Shown: positions 7,538 through 16,096, counted from the stretch's first letter. The stretch: 40,135 bases of DNA from Intestinimonas sp. (GCF_026169115.1 NZ_JAPFEA010000068.1:1-40135), one strand, 5' to 3'. Notes: a model not told the origin generated them from the sequence alone. Numbers and translations: made by a program.

Positions 7538-8896
7538 TCAGTTCTTCAGGCTCTGCATCGGGGCGGGGATACGGCCGCCCCGATGGATGAAGGCGGCGGA
7601 GCCGAAGGGGTGGACGGGCATGACGGGGGCGGAGCCCAGCAGACCGCCAAACTCCACCGTGTCCCCCACGGTCTTGCCGGGGGCGGGGATGATGCGCACG
7701 GCGGTGGTCTTGGAGTTGACCATGCCGATGGCGGCCTCGTCGGCGATGATGGCCGAGAGGGTCTCGGCGGTGGTGTCGCCGGGGACGGCGATCATGTCCA
7801 GACCCACGGAGCACACACAGGTCATGGCCTCCAGCTTATCCAGATGGAGGGCGCCCGAGGCGGCGGCGGCGATCATGCCCTCGTCCTCAGAGACGGGGAT
7901 AAAGGCGCCGGAGAGGCCGCCCACATGGGAGGAGGCCATGACGCCGCCCTTCTTGACGGCGTCGTTGAGAAGGGCCAGGGCGGCGGTGGTGCCGTGGGTG
8001 CCGCAGACCTCCAGGCCCATCTCCTCCAGAATACGGGCCACCGAATCGCCGACGGCGGGGGTGGGGGCCAGGGAGAGGTCCACGATGCCGAAGGGCACAT
8101 CCAGGCGGCGGGAGGCTTCCTGGGCCACCAGCTGACCCATACGGGTGATGCGGAAGGCGGTCTTTTTGATGGTCTCGGCCACCACGTCGAAGGGCTGGCC
8201 CTTCACCTTTTCCAGGGCATGGCAGACCACGCCGGGGCCGGAGACGCCCACATTGATGACGCAGTCGCCCTCTCCCACGCCGTGGAAGGCGCCGGCCATG
8301 AAGGGGTTGTCCTCCACAGCGTTGCAGAAGACCACCAGCTTGGCGCAGCCGAAGCCCCCCCGGTCGGCGGTGCGCTCGGCGGCGGCCTTGATGGTGCGGC
8401 CCATCAGGGCCACGGCGTCCATATTGATGCCCGCCCTGGTGGAGCCCACATTCACCGAGGAGCACACCAGATCGGTGGTGGCCAGGGCCTCGGGGATGGC
8501 CTCGATGAGCTTCCGGTCACCGGCGGTAAGGCCCTTCTGCACCAGGGCGGAAAAGCCGCCGATGAAGTTGACGCCGGTGGTCTTGGCCGCCCTGTCCAGG
8601 GCGGCGGCAAAGGGCACATAGTCGTTGGTGACGGAGGCCCCCGCCACCAGGGCGATGGGGGTCACCGAAATGCGCTTGTTGACGATGGGAATGCCGAACT
8701 CCCGCTCGATGGACTCGCCGGTAAAGACCAGCTTTTCGGCCCGGCGGCAGATCTTGTCATAGATCTTGCGGCAGGCGGTCTCGGCGTCGGGATCGGCACA
8801 GTCCAGCAGGGAGATGCCCATGGTGATGGTGCGGATGTCCAGATGCTGCTGGTCGATCATACTGATGGTATCCAGGATCTCTTTGCTGTTGAGCAT
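7538..8896 (-). CDS. PFL family protein (DUF711/UPF0210)
   Basis: 452 residues, the normal length for this conserved family of unknown biochemical role, whose members occur next to an ACT-domain gene across Firmicutes, as here (16-nt gap). Typical segments: [20 protein letters not shown] at the start, [27 protein letters not shown], and a Gly/Ala-rich C-terminal half with [20 protein letters not shown]. The name recalls a proposed structural similarity to pyruvate formate-lyase; glycyl radical activity is not shown by the sequence. Start ATG 8896 follows AGGAGG; an in-frame GTG upstream overlaps that box. It is the last gene of the HPr-yfbR-ACT-PFL operon, and its 3' end is duplicated downstream. 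Confidence 0.93.
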   Translation of the reverse strand: MLNSKEILDTISMIDQQHLDIRTITMGISLLDCADPDAETACRKIYDKICRRAEKLVFTGESIEREFGIPIVNKRISVTPIALVAGASVTNDYVPFAAALDRAAKTTGVNFIGGFSALVQKGLTAGDRKLIEAIPEALATTDLVCSSVNVGSTRAGINMDAVALMGRTIKAAAERTADRGGFGCAKLVVFCNAVEDNPFMAGAFHGVGEGDCVINVGVSGPGVVCHALEKVKGQPFDVVAETIKKTAFRITRMGQLVAQEASRRLDVPFGIVDLSLAPTPAVGDSVARILEEMGLEVCGTHGTTAALALLNDAVKKGGVMASSHVGGLSGAFIPVSEDEGMIAAAASGALHLDKLEAMTCVCSVGLDMIAVPGDTTAETLSAIIADEAAIGMVNSKTTAVRIIPAPGKTVGDTVEFGGLLGSAPVMPVHPFGSAAFIHRGGRIPAPMQSLKN

Positions 8897-8912
8897 GACT
8901 AGGGACACCTCC

Positions 8913-9182
8913 TCAGATCTTGTGCATGGCGTCAAAGATATCCTCGCGCTGGACCTTGATGGCCAGGCCCCGCTTGGAGCCCTCGTTCTCCAGCAGGGTG
9001 CACAGCACGGTAAAGGGCAGCTTGGAGGCGGAGACGTCCACCAGCATGGTCATGGTGAAGAACTCCCGCAGGATAGTCTGACTGATGTCCAGCACGTTGA
9101 CGTTGTTGTCGGCCAGCAGGGTGCATACGGCGGCGATGATGCCCACCTGGTCCTTGCCCAGAACGGTGACGATGGCTTTCAT
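8913..9182 (-). CDS. ACT domain protein (UPF0237 type)
   Basis: 89 residues consisting of a single ACT fold: [20 protein letters not shown], then [11 protein letters not shown] and a final amphipathic strand. ACT domains bind amino acids or other small ligands. This stand-alone type is consistently paired with the PFL/DUF711 gene, so it probably regulates or binds the PFL protein (inference from conserved pairing). Start ATG 9182 has only a weak AAAGGA box about 11 nt upstream; expression may rely on coupling to yfbR, which ends 16 nt before. Confidence 0.93.
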   Translation of the reverse strand: MKAIVTVLGKDQVGIIAAVCTLLADNNVNVLDISQTILREFFTMTMLVDVSASKLPFTVLCTLLENEGSKRGLAIKVQREDIFDAMHKI

Positions 9183-9198
9183 ACGAAGATCGATCCTT

Positions 9199-9795
9199 TC
9201 AAAGTAGGGATGCCCCCTCCTGGAGCTCATCCAGGGTGAGGGAAAAACCGGGGAGGAAGTGCTCCATGAAGTAGTCCAGCTCAGGGAGCGCCGCCTCCTC
9301 CAGGGCGCGGCGGGTCTGTTCCGCCGCCTGGCGGAACTCGGTGTTGCCCGCCTTGAGCTCCTCCACGCACTTGATATAGGCGGAGAGCTTGTCGGCGGCC
9401 TTGACCAGGGCGTGGTAGGGGTCGCTGGGGTCCTCCAGCAAAAGGGGCTCATAGGCGGGCCGGAGCGCGTCCGGCAGCAGGGAGAGGAGCTGCCGGGCCG
9501 ACACCTCCTCCACCTCCCGGTAGGCCGCCCGGATGGCCGGGTCATAGTACTTTACCGGCGTGGGCAGGTCTCCGGTGAGGATCTCCGGGGCGTCGTGGTA
9601 GAGGGCCAGGGCGGCGGCGTGCTCCGGGTCCAGGTCCCCGCCATAGACGTCCCGTCGGATGACTGCCAGGGCGTGGGCCAGGACGGCCACCATGTGGGAG
9701 TGCTCCTGGACATTCTCCCGGAAGGTGTTGCGCATCAGGCCCCACCGGCCAATGTAGCGCATCCGGGAGATGAGGGCAAAAAAGTTGTGTGACAT
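9199..9795 (-). CDS. yfbR: HD-domain 5'-deoxynucleotidase, YfbR-like
   Basis: 198-residue HD phosphohydrolase. Motifs in order: H in EHSHMVAVLAHAL (about residue 33), HD in ALYHDAPEILTGDLPTPVKYY (about 65-85) and the distal Asp in LVKAADKLSAYIKC (about 140). E. coli YfbR dephosphorylates deoxynucleoside 5'-monophosphates, including dUMP. A role in dNMP turnover fits the nearby thyA and DHFR genes, although these are transcribed in the other direction. Start ATG 9795 lies 2 nt after the stop of the HPr-like gene, indicating translational coupling. Unrelated codons upstream of this ATG also stay open but overlap the HPr gene. Confidence 0.9.
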   Translation of the reverse strand: MSHNFFALISRMRYIGRWGLMRNTFRENVQEHSHMVAVLAHALAVIRRDVYGGDLDPEHAAALALYHDAPEILTGDLPTPVKYYDPAIRAAYREVEEVSARQLLSLLPDALRPAYEPLLLEDPSDPYHALVKAADKLSAYIKCVEELKAGNTEFRQAAEQTRRALEEAALPELDYFMEHFLPGFSLTLDELQEGASLL

Positions 9796-9797
9796 GC

Positions 9798-10034
9798 TCA
9801 CTTGACCAGGAATTTCTGGATGGCGCCCTTGAAAATGTCGGCCTGGGCCTGAGAGCCCTGGATCTGGACCTGAATGGGCTCGGAGAGATCGATAGAAAAG
9901 AGTCCCATGATGGATTTCCCATCCACCAGATACCGTCCGCACATCACGTCCACATCGCAGTCCAGGCGGCTGGCGGCGTCCACAAACGCCTTGATGTCGC
10001 TGACAGAGGTGAGCTGAACAGGAAAGGTAGTCAT
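9798..10034 (-). CDS. HPr-like (Crh-type) protein lacking the phosphocarrier histidine
   Basis: 78 residues with the HPr fold pattern. The regulatory serine region is clear (DGKSIMGLFSIDL, Ser41, equivalent to Ser46 of HPr). The segment that should carry His15 (HARPA in HPr) reads TSVSDIK, with Lys at position 15. It therefore cannot take the EI phosphate on His and is not a sugar PTS carrier. Ser kinase (HprK) phosphorylation and a CcpA co-repressor role like Bacillus Crh remain possible (inference). The Gly-rich GGGGGGG run before ATG 10034 serves as ribosome binding site. First gene of a four-gene operon, behind a good promoter. Confidence 0.88.
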   Translation of the reverse strand: MTTFPVQLTSVSDIKAFVDAASRLDCDVDVMCGRYLVDGKSIMGLFSIDLSEPIQVQIQGSQAQADIFKGAIQKFLVK

Positions 10035-10079
10035 TGAGTTTTCCCCCCCGCGTATGTTATGATAGTTGAAGATAGGTCC

Positions 10080-10108
10080 ATTATAATGACGTGGCCGCGA
10101 AAAAACAA
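10080..10108 (-). promoter_or_regulatory. promoter of the HPr-like/yfbR/ACT/PFL operon
   Basis: Minus strand TTGTTT (10103-10108), 17-nt spacer, perfect TATAAT (10080-10085). Confidence 0.75.
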
Positions 10109-10191
10109 TCAAGAACCCGGCCCGTCCCGGAAATTTGTCCATTTGACCAGAAATCGGGGGGAAAGCCCCCTCTTTGTTTGAGGTATCACCG

Positions 10192-11502
10192 ATGAAGATC
10201 TCGATTTATACCCTGGGCTGCAAGGTCAACCAGTATGAGACCCAGGCCATGGAGGCCGAGCTGCTCGCCCGGGGCCATGAGCTGGTCCCCTTTGAGGCGG
10301 CGGCAGACGCCTGCATCATCAACACCTGTACCGTCACGGCGGTCAGCGACAAAAAATCCCGTCAGGTCATCCGGCGGGCCAGGCAGGAGAACCCGGAGGC
10401 CGTCATCGGGGTGTGCGGCTGCTACGCCCAGACGGCCCCGGAGGCGGTGAAGGCCCTGGAGGTGGACCTGGTCTCGGGGACGGCCGGCCGCATGGCTTTT
10501 CTGGACGACCTGGAGGCCGCTCTGGAGGACCGCCGTGCCGCCCGGCTCTCCGGGGAGGCCCCCCGGGTGACGGTGGACGACGCCCTGCGCCGCCGGACCT
10601 TCGAGCTGCTGCCCGCCGGCGGCCTGGAGGGCCGCACCCGGGCCATGCTGAAGGTAGAGGACGGCTGCGTCAACTTCTGCTCCTACTGCATCATTCCCTA
10701 CGCCCGCGGCCCCATCCGCTCCCTCTCCATCCAGTCCGCGGAAGAGGAATGCCGCCGGCTGGGGGCGGAGGGCTACCGGGAGGTGGTCCTCACCGGCATC
10801 GAGATCTCCTCCTGGGGGGCCGAGCGCCGGGACGGCTCCAGCCTCATCGACCTCGTCGAAGGGGTCTGCCGGGCCCTGCCCGCCGACGTCCGGGTGCGGC
10901 TGGGCTCCCTGGAGCCCCGGACCGTCACAGAGGAATTCTGCCGCCGGGCGGCTGCCCTGCCCAACCTGTGCCCCCACTTCCACCTCTCCATGCAGTCGGG
11001 CTGCGACAGCGTTTTGCAGCGGATGAACCGGAAATATGATACCGCACGGTATTATGAAAGCGTCAGATTACTAAGAGAATACTTTGACCACCCCGGAATC
11101 ACCACCGATCTCATCGTGGGCTTCCCCGGAGAGACGGAGGAGGAGTTCCAGTCCACCCTGGCCTTTGTGGAGCAGTGCGCCTTCTCCGCCATGCACATCT
11201 TCCCCTACTCCCGGCGGACCGGCACCCCGGCGGCCAGGATGCCCGGCCAGGTGCACAACGCGGCGAAGGAGGAGCGGGCCCACCGGGCCGGCGCGCTGGC
11301 CCGGCGGCTGGAGGAAGCCTATCTGGACGGCTGGGTGGGCCAGACCCTGCCCGTCCTTTTTGAAGAGGAAAAGGACGGGCTCTGGCGGGGCCACGCCCCC
11401 AACTATGTGGAAGTGCTCGCCACCGGGACCGACCTCCACAACGCAGAGCGGGAGGTCCGTATCCTCCGCCGGGAGGGGAACCGGCTGCTGGGCGAGGTTT
11501 GA
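10192..11502 (+). CDS. mtaB: tRNA t6A37 methylthiotransferase
   Basis: Radical SAM enzyme that adds a methylthio group to t6A at position 37 of tRNAs reading ANN codons, making ms2t6A. 436 residues: N-terminal UPF0004 domain with three cluster-binding Cys (LGCKVNQYE, Cys10; NTCTV; VCGCYAQ), the radical SAM CxxxCxxC motif in GCVNFCSYCIIPYARG near residue 160, and a C-terminal TRAM-like region. KISIYTLGCKVNQYET is the classic MtaB start. ATG 10192 is chosen (TTTGAGG 8 nt upstream) over an in-frame TTG at 10174. A short GGGGG/CCCCC hairpin (10156-10170) precedes it. The gene converges on the exporter gene with only 4 nt between stops. Confidence 0.95.
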   Translation: MKISIYTLGCKVNQYETQAMEAELLARGHELVPFEAAADACIINTCTVTAVSDKKSRQVIRRARQENPEAVIGVCGCYAQTAPEAVKALEVDLVSGTAGRMAFLDDLEAALEDRRAARLSGEAPRVTVDDALRRRTFELLPAGGLEGRTRAMLKVEDGCVNFCSYCIIPYARGPIRSLSIQSAEEECRRLGAEGYREVVLTGIEISSWGAERRDGSSLIDLVEGVCRALPADVRVRLGSLEPRTVTEEFCRRAAALPNLCPHFHLSMQSGCDSVLQRMNRKYDTARYYESVRLLREYFDHPGITTDLIVGFPGETEEEFQSTLAFVEQCAFSAMHIFPYSRRTGTPAARMPGQVHNAAKEERAHRAGALARRLEEAYLDGWVGQTLPVLFEEEKDGLWRGHAPNYVEVLATGTDLHNAEREVRILRREGNRLLGEV

Positions 11503-11506
11503 GCCC

Positions 11507-12037
11507 TCAGCCCCGCCGGGCCAATAGGGCGTCCTTCCAGCGGTCCAGCCGCTCCCTGGGGAGCAGGCCGTTGATGACCATGGAGACCGCCACCCCCACG
11601 CCGGTGTCCACCATGCGGTTGATGGCATAGCTCACATAGGTGTCCACCGGGGTGTTGAAGAGAATGATGCACAGTACCACGCTCCCCGGCTGGACCGCCG
11701 TGGGCCAGTGAAACATCTGGGCCAGGCAGATGAGGACCACCACCCCCACAAAGGTGAGGGGAATGAGGAGGACCCTCTGGTCCCCCGGCGGGTCGATGCA
11801 CAGGTAGAGCCAGAAGAGGGCCATGCCCAGAAAGCCGCCGATGATGGTGCCGATGATTCGGTTGCCCCCCTGCTGCCAGGAGTGGCCCATGTCGTTGCCC
11901 ATGCCGTACACCGCGCCAATGCAGGCAAAGGTGGGATTGCGGTCAATGGCAAAGTAAATGGCCGCACACAGCGCGGCGGAGAAGGCGGACTTCAGGTTCC
12001 GAAGCCCAATGCCCGGGAAATGCGGATGCCCGTCCAA
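11507..12037 (-). CDS. small membrane protein, aromatic acid exporter/FUSC type
   Basis: 176 residues, largely membrane-embedded, with about five hydrophobic segments (SAFSAALCAAIYFAI, IIGTIIGGFLGMALFWLYLC, VLLIPLTFVGVVVLICLA, PGSVVLCIILF, VDTGVGVAVSMVING). The order matches the N-terminal membrane half of the aromatic acid exporter/FUSC family, with the typical GNRIIGTIIGGFLG motif and a final NRMVDTGVGV-SMVIN-LL segment. The long cytoplasmic C-terminal domain of larger members is absent. The transported substrate is unknown. The start codon is TTG 12037, with GGGAGG 9 nt upstream; there is no better start. Confidence 0.8.
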   Translation of the reverse strand: MDGHPHFPGIGLRNLKSAFSAALCAAIYFAIDRNPTFACIGAVYGMGNDMGHSWQQGGNRIIGTIIGGFLGMALFWLYLCIDPPGDQRVLLIPLTFVGVVVLICLAQMFHWPTAVQPGSVVLCIILFNTPVDTYVSYAINRMVDTGVGVAVSMVINGLLPRERLDRWKDALLARRG

Positions 12038-12069
12038 AATGATTCGCCTCCCAAACTATTATTGCAGAC

Positions 12070-12097
12070 ATTATACCATATCAATAGAAAAAGTCCA
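12070..12097 (-). promoter_or_regulatory. promoter of the exporter-like gene
   Basis: Minus strand TGGACT (12092-12097), 16-nt spacer, perfect TATAAT (12070-12075). Confidence 0.6.
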
Positions 12098-12126
12098 CCA
12101 ACGAATGGAGATCAGGAGGAGATCCG

Positions 12127-12957
12127 GTGAGCTACGCCGACGAGCTGTTTATTGAAAACTGCAAGGAGATCCTGTCCCACGGCGACTGGGACACCGACCT
12201 GCCGGTCCGTCCCCGCTGGGACGACGGCTCCCCCGCCCACACCATCAAGCGGTTCAGCATCGTCAACCGCTACGACCTGCGGGCCGAGTTCCCCGTCCAG
12301 ACCATCCGAAAGATGGCCTTCAAAAGCGCCCTGGACGAGCTGCTCTGGATCTGGCAGAAAAAGTCCAGCAATGTCCATGACCTCAAAAGCCACATCTGGG
12401 ACGCCTGGGCCGACGAGACCGGCTCCATTGGCAAAGCCTACGGCTACCAGCTGGGGGTGAAGCACCAGTATAAGGAGGGGTGGTTCGACCAGGTGGACCG
12501 GGTGCTCTACGACCTCCGGCACGACCCGGCCTCCCGGCGCATCCTCACCAATCTCTACAACCACCACGACCTCCACGAAATGGCCCTCTACCCCTGTGCC
12601 TATTCCATGACCTTCAACGTCACCGGGCGCACCCTCAACGCCATCCTCAACCAGCGCAGCCAGGACATGCTCACCGCCAACGGCTGGAACGTGATGCAGT
12701 ATGCCGCTCTGGTCCACATGCTGGCCCAGGTGTCCGACCTGGAGGCGGGGGAGCTGGTCCACGTCATCGCCGACGCCCACATCTATGACCGCCATGTGCC
12801 CATCGTGGAGGAGCTCATCGCCCGGAAGCCCTACGACGCCCCGGCGCTGTGGATGGATCCCGCCATCACCGACTTCTACGCCTTTACCACCGACAGTCTG
12901 CGTCTGGAGGGCTATGCGGCCTGGCCCCTGGACGAAAAGATCCCGGTGGCGGTGTGA
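12127..12957 (+). CDS. thyA: thymidylate synthase, divergent ThyA
   Basis: Methylates dUMP to dTMP using methylene-tetrahydrofolate. 276 residues. Conserved ThyA features: ELLWIW near residue 80, nucleophile Cys157 in LYPCAYSMTF, QRSQDM (phosphate-binding R-S-x-D), NGWNVMQYA (the dUMP-binding Asn region) and DAHIYDRHV. The active site differs from the usual PPCH--QF: Pro becomes Tyr and the residue after Cys is Ala rather than His. This marks a divergent ThyA subgroup. GTG start at 12127 follows GGAGGAG. The next gene starts 13 nt downstream and carries a dihydrofolate reductase domain, which regenerates the dihydrofolate that ThyA produces. Confidence 0.93.
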   Translation: MSYADELFIENCKEILSHGDWDTDLPVRPRWDDGSPAHTIKRFSIVNRYDLRAEFPVQTIRKMAFKSALDELLWIWQKKSSNVHDLKSHIWDAWADETGSIGKAYGYQLGVKHQYKEGWFDQVDRVLYDLRHDPASRRILTNLYNHHDLHEMALYPCAYSMTFNVTGRTLNAILNQRSQDMLTANGWNVMQYAALVHMLAQVSDLEAGELVHVIADAHIYDRHVPIVEELIARKPYDAPALWMDPAITDFYAFTTDSLRLEGYAAWPLDEKIPVAV

Positions 12958-12970
12958 GAGGAGGAGTTCC

Positions 12971-13897
12971 GTGAACATACTCATTTCGGCCTGTCTGCTG
13001 GGCCTCCCCTGCCGGTATGACGGCGGCGGCAAACTGTGGCCGGGCGCCGCCGCCCTCACCGCCGCCGGCCACCATCTGGTCCCCGTCTGCCCCGAGCAGC
13101 TGGGGGGCCTTCCCACGCCCCGCCCCCCCGCTGAGCGGGTGGGGGACCGGATCTGCACCAGAGAGGGGGCCGATGTGACGGAGCCCTACTTCCGGGGTGC
13201 GGAGGCGGCGGTGGCCCTGGCCCGGCTGCTGGACTGCCCCTGCGCCGTCCTGAAGGCCCGCAGTCCCTCCTGCGGCAAGGGCGTTATCTATGACGGCTCC
13301 TTTACCGGCACGCTGACCTCCGGAGACGGAGCGGCCGCCGCCGCGCTGAAGGCCGCCGGGGTGGCTGTCTTCACCGAGGAGGAGGGCCCGGCCCTGGACG
13401 CCTTTCTCCGGGGTGGACACTGGAAGGCCATCGTGGCCGCCGACGCCCAATGGGGCATCGGAAAGGGCGGGGAGCAGCCCTGCTACATCCCCGCCGACCT
13501 CAAGCGCTTCAAGGCCCTCACCACCGGTCACGCCGTCATTCTGGGGCGGAAGACCCTGGCCACCTTCCCCGGCGGGCGTCCCCTGCCGGGCCGTCGGAAC
13601 CTGATCCTCTCCCGGGACCCCTCCTTTTCCCCCGTCGGGGCGGAGGTCTTCCGGGACGTGGCGTCCCTCCGGGCCGCCGCGCCGGAGGACGCCTTCGTCA
13701 TCGGCGGCGGTTCCGTCTATGAACAGCTCCTCCCCTGGTGCGACACCGTCTATGTGACCCGGCTGGGCCGGGCCTTCCCTGCCGACACCATCTTCCCCGA
13801 TCTGGACGCCGCCCCGGGCTGGCGTCTGGCCGAGCAGAAGGGCCCCTACGAACACCAGGGTCTCCCCTTCCGCTATGACACCTACCGCCGCGCCTAG
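12971..13897 (+). CDS. DUF523 - dihydrofolate reductase fusion protein
   Basis: 308 residues with two domains in one frame. Residues 1-145 are DUF523: ISACLLGLPCRYDG, PVCPEQLGGLPTPR, and KARSPSCGKGVIYDGSFTG with its conserved Cys. Residues 151-308 are a dihydrofolate reductase: AIVAADAQWGIGK, IPADLKRFKALTTGHAVILGRKT, GRPLPGRRNLILSRD, FVIGGGSVYEQLL. The catalytic acid is Asp176. The normally conserved Trp of the LPW motif is Cys171. No internal start with a ribosome binding site separates the halves. GTG 12971 has AGGAGGAG just upstream and lies 13 nt after thyA, so both are one transcript. The DHFR half recycles folate for ThyA; the role of DUF523 (a Cys-rich, possibly metal-binding domain) is unknown. 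Confidence 0.9.
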   Translation: MNILISACLLGLPCRYDGGGKLWPGAAALTAAGHHLVPVCPEQLGGLPTPRPPAERVGDRICTREGADVTEPYFRGAEAAVALARLLDCPCAVLKARSPSCGKGVIYDGSFTGTLTSGDGAAAAALKAAGVAVFTEEEGPALDAFLRGGHWKAIVAADAQWGIGKGGEQPCYIPADLKRFKALTTGHAVILGRKTLATFPGGRPLPGRRNLILSRDPSFSPVGAEVFRDVASLRAAAPEDAFVIGGGSVYEQLLPWCDTVYVTRLGRAFPADTIFPDLDAAPGWRLAEQKGPYEHQGLPFRYDTYRRA

Positions 13898-13904
13898 GCT
13901 GAAA

Positions 13905-13944
13905 AAACGGACCTCCCCCTGACAGGTCAGGGGGAGGTCCGTTT
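13905..13944 (-). terminator. intrinsic terminator between the histidine kinase and DHFR genes
   Basis: Perfect 18-bp stem (13905-13922 with 13927-13944), loop CAGG. Six T follow on the minus strand and three on the plus strand, so it works best for the leftward kinase operon and can also end the rightward thyA operon. Confidence 0.9.
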
Positions 13945-13949
13945 ATGAT

Positions 13950-16076
13950 TTATTGCATTTGCTCCTGGGTTCCCTCTGCCTGGGGCTCCCTGTCCCGGCA
14001 CTCCGGAAAGGTGACCACCGCCTTGAAGAGGTCGCCATCGATGTCCAGACGGAAGACGCCCCCCTGGAGTTCGGTGAGGCTCCGGGCGATGGAGAGCCCC
14101 AGACCGGAGCCCTCGGCGCTCCGGGATACGTCCCCCCGGACGAAACGCTCCATCAGCTGTTCCGCCGGCACGTTCAGCGGGTCCTTGGACACATTTTTCA
14201 CCGACAGGCAGACATTTCCGTCCCAGGCTTTCACATCCAGGTAGACCCGGGTGCCCGGCATGGCGTATTTCACGCAGTTGCCCAGCAGGTTGTCAATGAT
14301 TCGCCACAGGTGGCGGCCATCGGCCTCCACATAGAGCTCGTGGTCGGGGGTGGTGAGCACCGGGGAGAGGCCGCTTGCCTCAAATTTCTCCTGATACTCC
14401 CCCAGGGCCTGGTCCAGCAGCTGGGTGAAGCCCAGCCTTTCCCGGACCACCGCCAGACTCCCCGTGGAGGCTTTGGACGCCTCCACCAGGTCCTCGGTGA
14501 GCTTTTTGAGCCGCTGGCTCTTCCGGTCCAGCACCTCGATATACTCTCGGGCCTTGGGAGCCTGGATCTCCTCCTTTTTCAGCAGGTCCACATAGTTGAT
14601 GATGGAGGTGAGGGGGGTCTTGAGGTCGTGGGAAACATTGGTGATAAGCTCCGCCTTGAACCGCTCGCTCCTCAGCCGCTCCTCCACGGCGCTGGAGATG
14701 GCGGCGCCCAGGTCGTTGAGCTGTCCGGCGTGCTCCCAGAGGTCCCGGTACATGCCGTCGGTGTCAATGTGGGTCTCGGGCTTTCCGCCCACGATCTCCC
14801 CGGTGGCCTCCCGGATGGTCCGCCACTGCCGCACCCAGCGGCACAGCGCCCAGAGCACAAAGCCCTGGTAGACCGGGATCAGGAAGATGGTGAGCCCCGT
14901 CAGCACCGTCCCCAGCAGATAGAGGAGGAAGAGCCACACCACCCGCCGGGTCATGGGCCAGTGGGCCGCCGCCTGCCGGACAAAGGACACCGCAGCCGCG
15001 CCCAGCCGCCAGCACAGGGTCCCCCGCAGGAAGATGTGGGCCCGCAGCCGCCGGGCGGCGCTCATGAGGACGGCCAGGACCAGCGCCCCCTCCGCCGCGC
15101 TCAGCACCCCCAGCCCCACCACGGACTGGACGGTAAAGCCATATTGATTGATGTTGACCGCGATGGGGTCTCCGGCTGCGATGGGAATACAGGCCAGGAC
15201 GGCGACAACCGCCAGATAGAGGTCGAAGGGGATCTTATCCTGCCAGGAGAGGACGAGTTCTTCGTCCTCTCCCGGGCGGCGGCCCACCGCCCGGAGCAGG
15301 CCGGTCAGCAGCGCCAGGGTCAGGGAGAGGGAGAGCAGGCAGATGACCGCCGCCGGCGTGAGCCAGCTCTGGATGCCGTCATAGTCCTCCTTTGCGCTCC
15401 AGATGACGTCCTCCACGGTCAGGGGGTCGGTGACGGCGCTCTCCAGCACCAGAGTCACATTGTGGACGCGGCTGTCCTCCTCGTAGGACCAGGACCAGCT
15501 CTCCTCCGCCTGGTGGTAGGTATACCCGTACTGCCGGGCCGCCGTCAGGTCCTCCAGCACGGTGGGGTCAAATTCCTCGTACCCCTTCCCGGTCCACACC
15601 TGGAGGATGATATAGGAGTCAGTCTCGTCCCAGCGGGCGTTGTCCTGGCGGTGGTCCTGCTGCCCGTCGCTGACGAGAAAGGAGCCGGTCTCCTGGCCGG
15701 ACAGACTGTCCATGCTCTCCCCCGCCTCCAGGTTGCTCCAGAGGATGGTCCCGTCCTCCAGTCGGACCCGGAACCGGTAATTGGTGGCGGAGGCCGCCAG
15801 CTGTTTTTCGAGCTGCTCCAGCTGGAGCTGCTCCAGATAGCCCAGTTCCCCGTCCCAGCTCCGGCGCAGGCGCAGCTCCATCCCCCGGTCCACATTCCAC
15901 TCCATGAGATTTTTGGCCTGGTACAGGCTGCCGCTCTGATAAAAATTTCCGGCTGACCACAGGTCGTCCCAGTGGGAGCACAGCATGGCGCTGGACCAGA
16001 AAGCCAGCACGCCGCATACCACGCACAGGACCGCCATACAGCCCCTTCGGAACCGTCCGGCGCTTCGAGATTTCAT
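13950..16076 (-). CDS. membrane sensor histidine kinase with multi-pass membrane region
   Basis: 708 residues. TM1 (about 13-35) is followed by an extracellular region of about 200 residues with no recognised fold. Next come several hydrophobic segments (WLTPAAVICLLSLSLTLALLTG, LYLAVVAVLACIPIA, VVGLGVLSAAEGALVLAVL, VVWLFLLYLLGTVLTGLTIFL) and then a HisKA/HATPase core. Phospho-acceptor His483 lies in NVSHDLKTPLTSI, the N box in RIIDNLLGNCVKYA and the G box in GSGLGLSIARSL. It pairs with the OmpR-type regulator 20 nt upstream. The stimulus is unknown; this layout occurs in cell-envelope stress sensors of Clostridia. The ATG has AGGAGGG upstream. Confidence 0.93.
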   Translation of the reverse strand: MKSRSAGRFRRGCMAVLCVVCGVLAFWSSAMLCSHWDDLWSAGNFYQSGSLYQAKNLMEWNVDRGMELRLRRSWDGELGYLEQLQLEQLEKQLAASATNYRFRVRLEDGTILWSNLEAGESMDSLSGQETGSFLVSDGQQDHRQDNARWDETDSYIILQVWTGKGYEEFDPTVLEDLTAARQYGYTYHQAEESWSWSYEEDSRVHNVTLVLESAVTDPLTVEDVIWSAKEDYDGIQSWLTPAAVICLLSLSLTLALLTGLLRAVGRRPGEDEELVLSWQDKIPFDLYLAVVAVLACIPIAAGDPIAVNINQYGFTVQSVVGLGVLSAAEGALVLAVLMSAARRLRAHIFLRGTLCWRLGAAAVSFVRQAAAHWPMTRRVVWLFLLYLLGTVLTGLTIFLIPVYQGFVLWALCRWVRQWRTIREATGEIVGGKPETHIDTDGMYRDLWEHAGQLNDLGAAISSAVEERLRSERFKAELITNVSHDLKTPLTSIINYVDLLKKEEIQAPKAREYIEVLDRKSQRLKKLTEDLVEASKASTGSLAVVRERLGFTQLLDQALGEYQEKFEASGLSPVLTTPDHELYVEADGRHLWRIIDNLLGNCVKYAMPGTRVYLDVKAWDGNVCLSVKNVSKDPLNVPAEQLMERFVRGDVSRSAEGSGLGLSIARSLTELQGGVFRLDIDGDLFKAVVTFPECRDREPQAEGTQEQMQ

Positions 16077-16096
16077 GGGGGCATCCCTCCTACGGA

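Noticed and set aside
10156..10176. GGGGG/CCCCC hairpin before mtaB as a riboswitch or attenuator
   Set aside because: Only a 5-bp stem with a short T-containing tail and no conserved leader architecture. Too little to support a regulatory RNA.
13953..15956. 667-codon rightward open frame opposite the histidine kinase
   Set aside because: Shadow frame, low-complexity, and starts inside the bidirectional terminator region.
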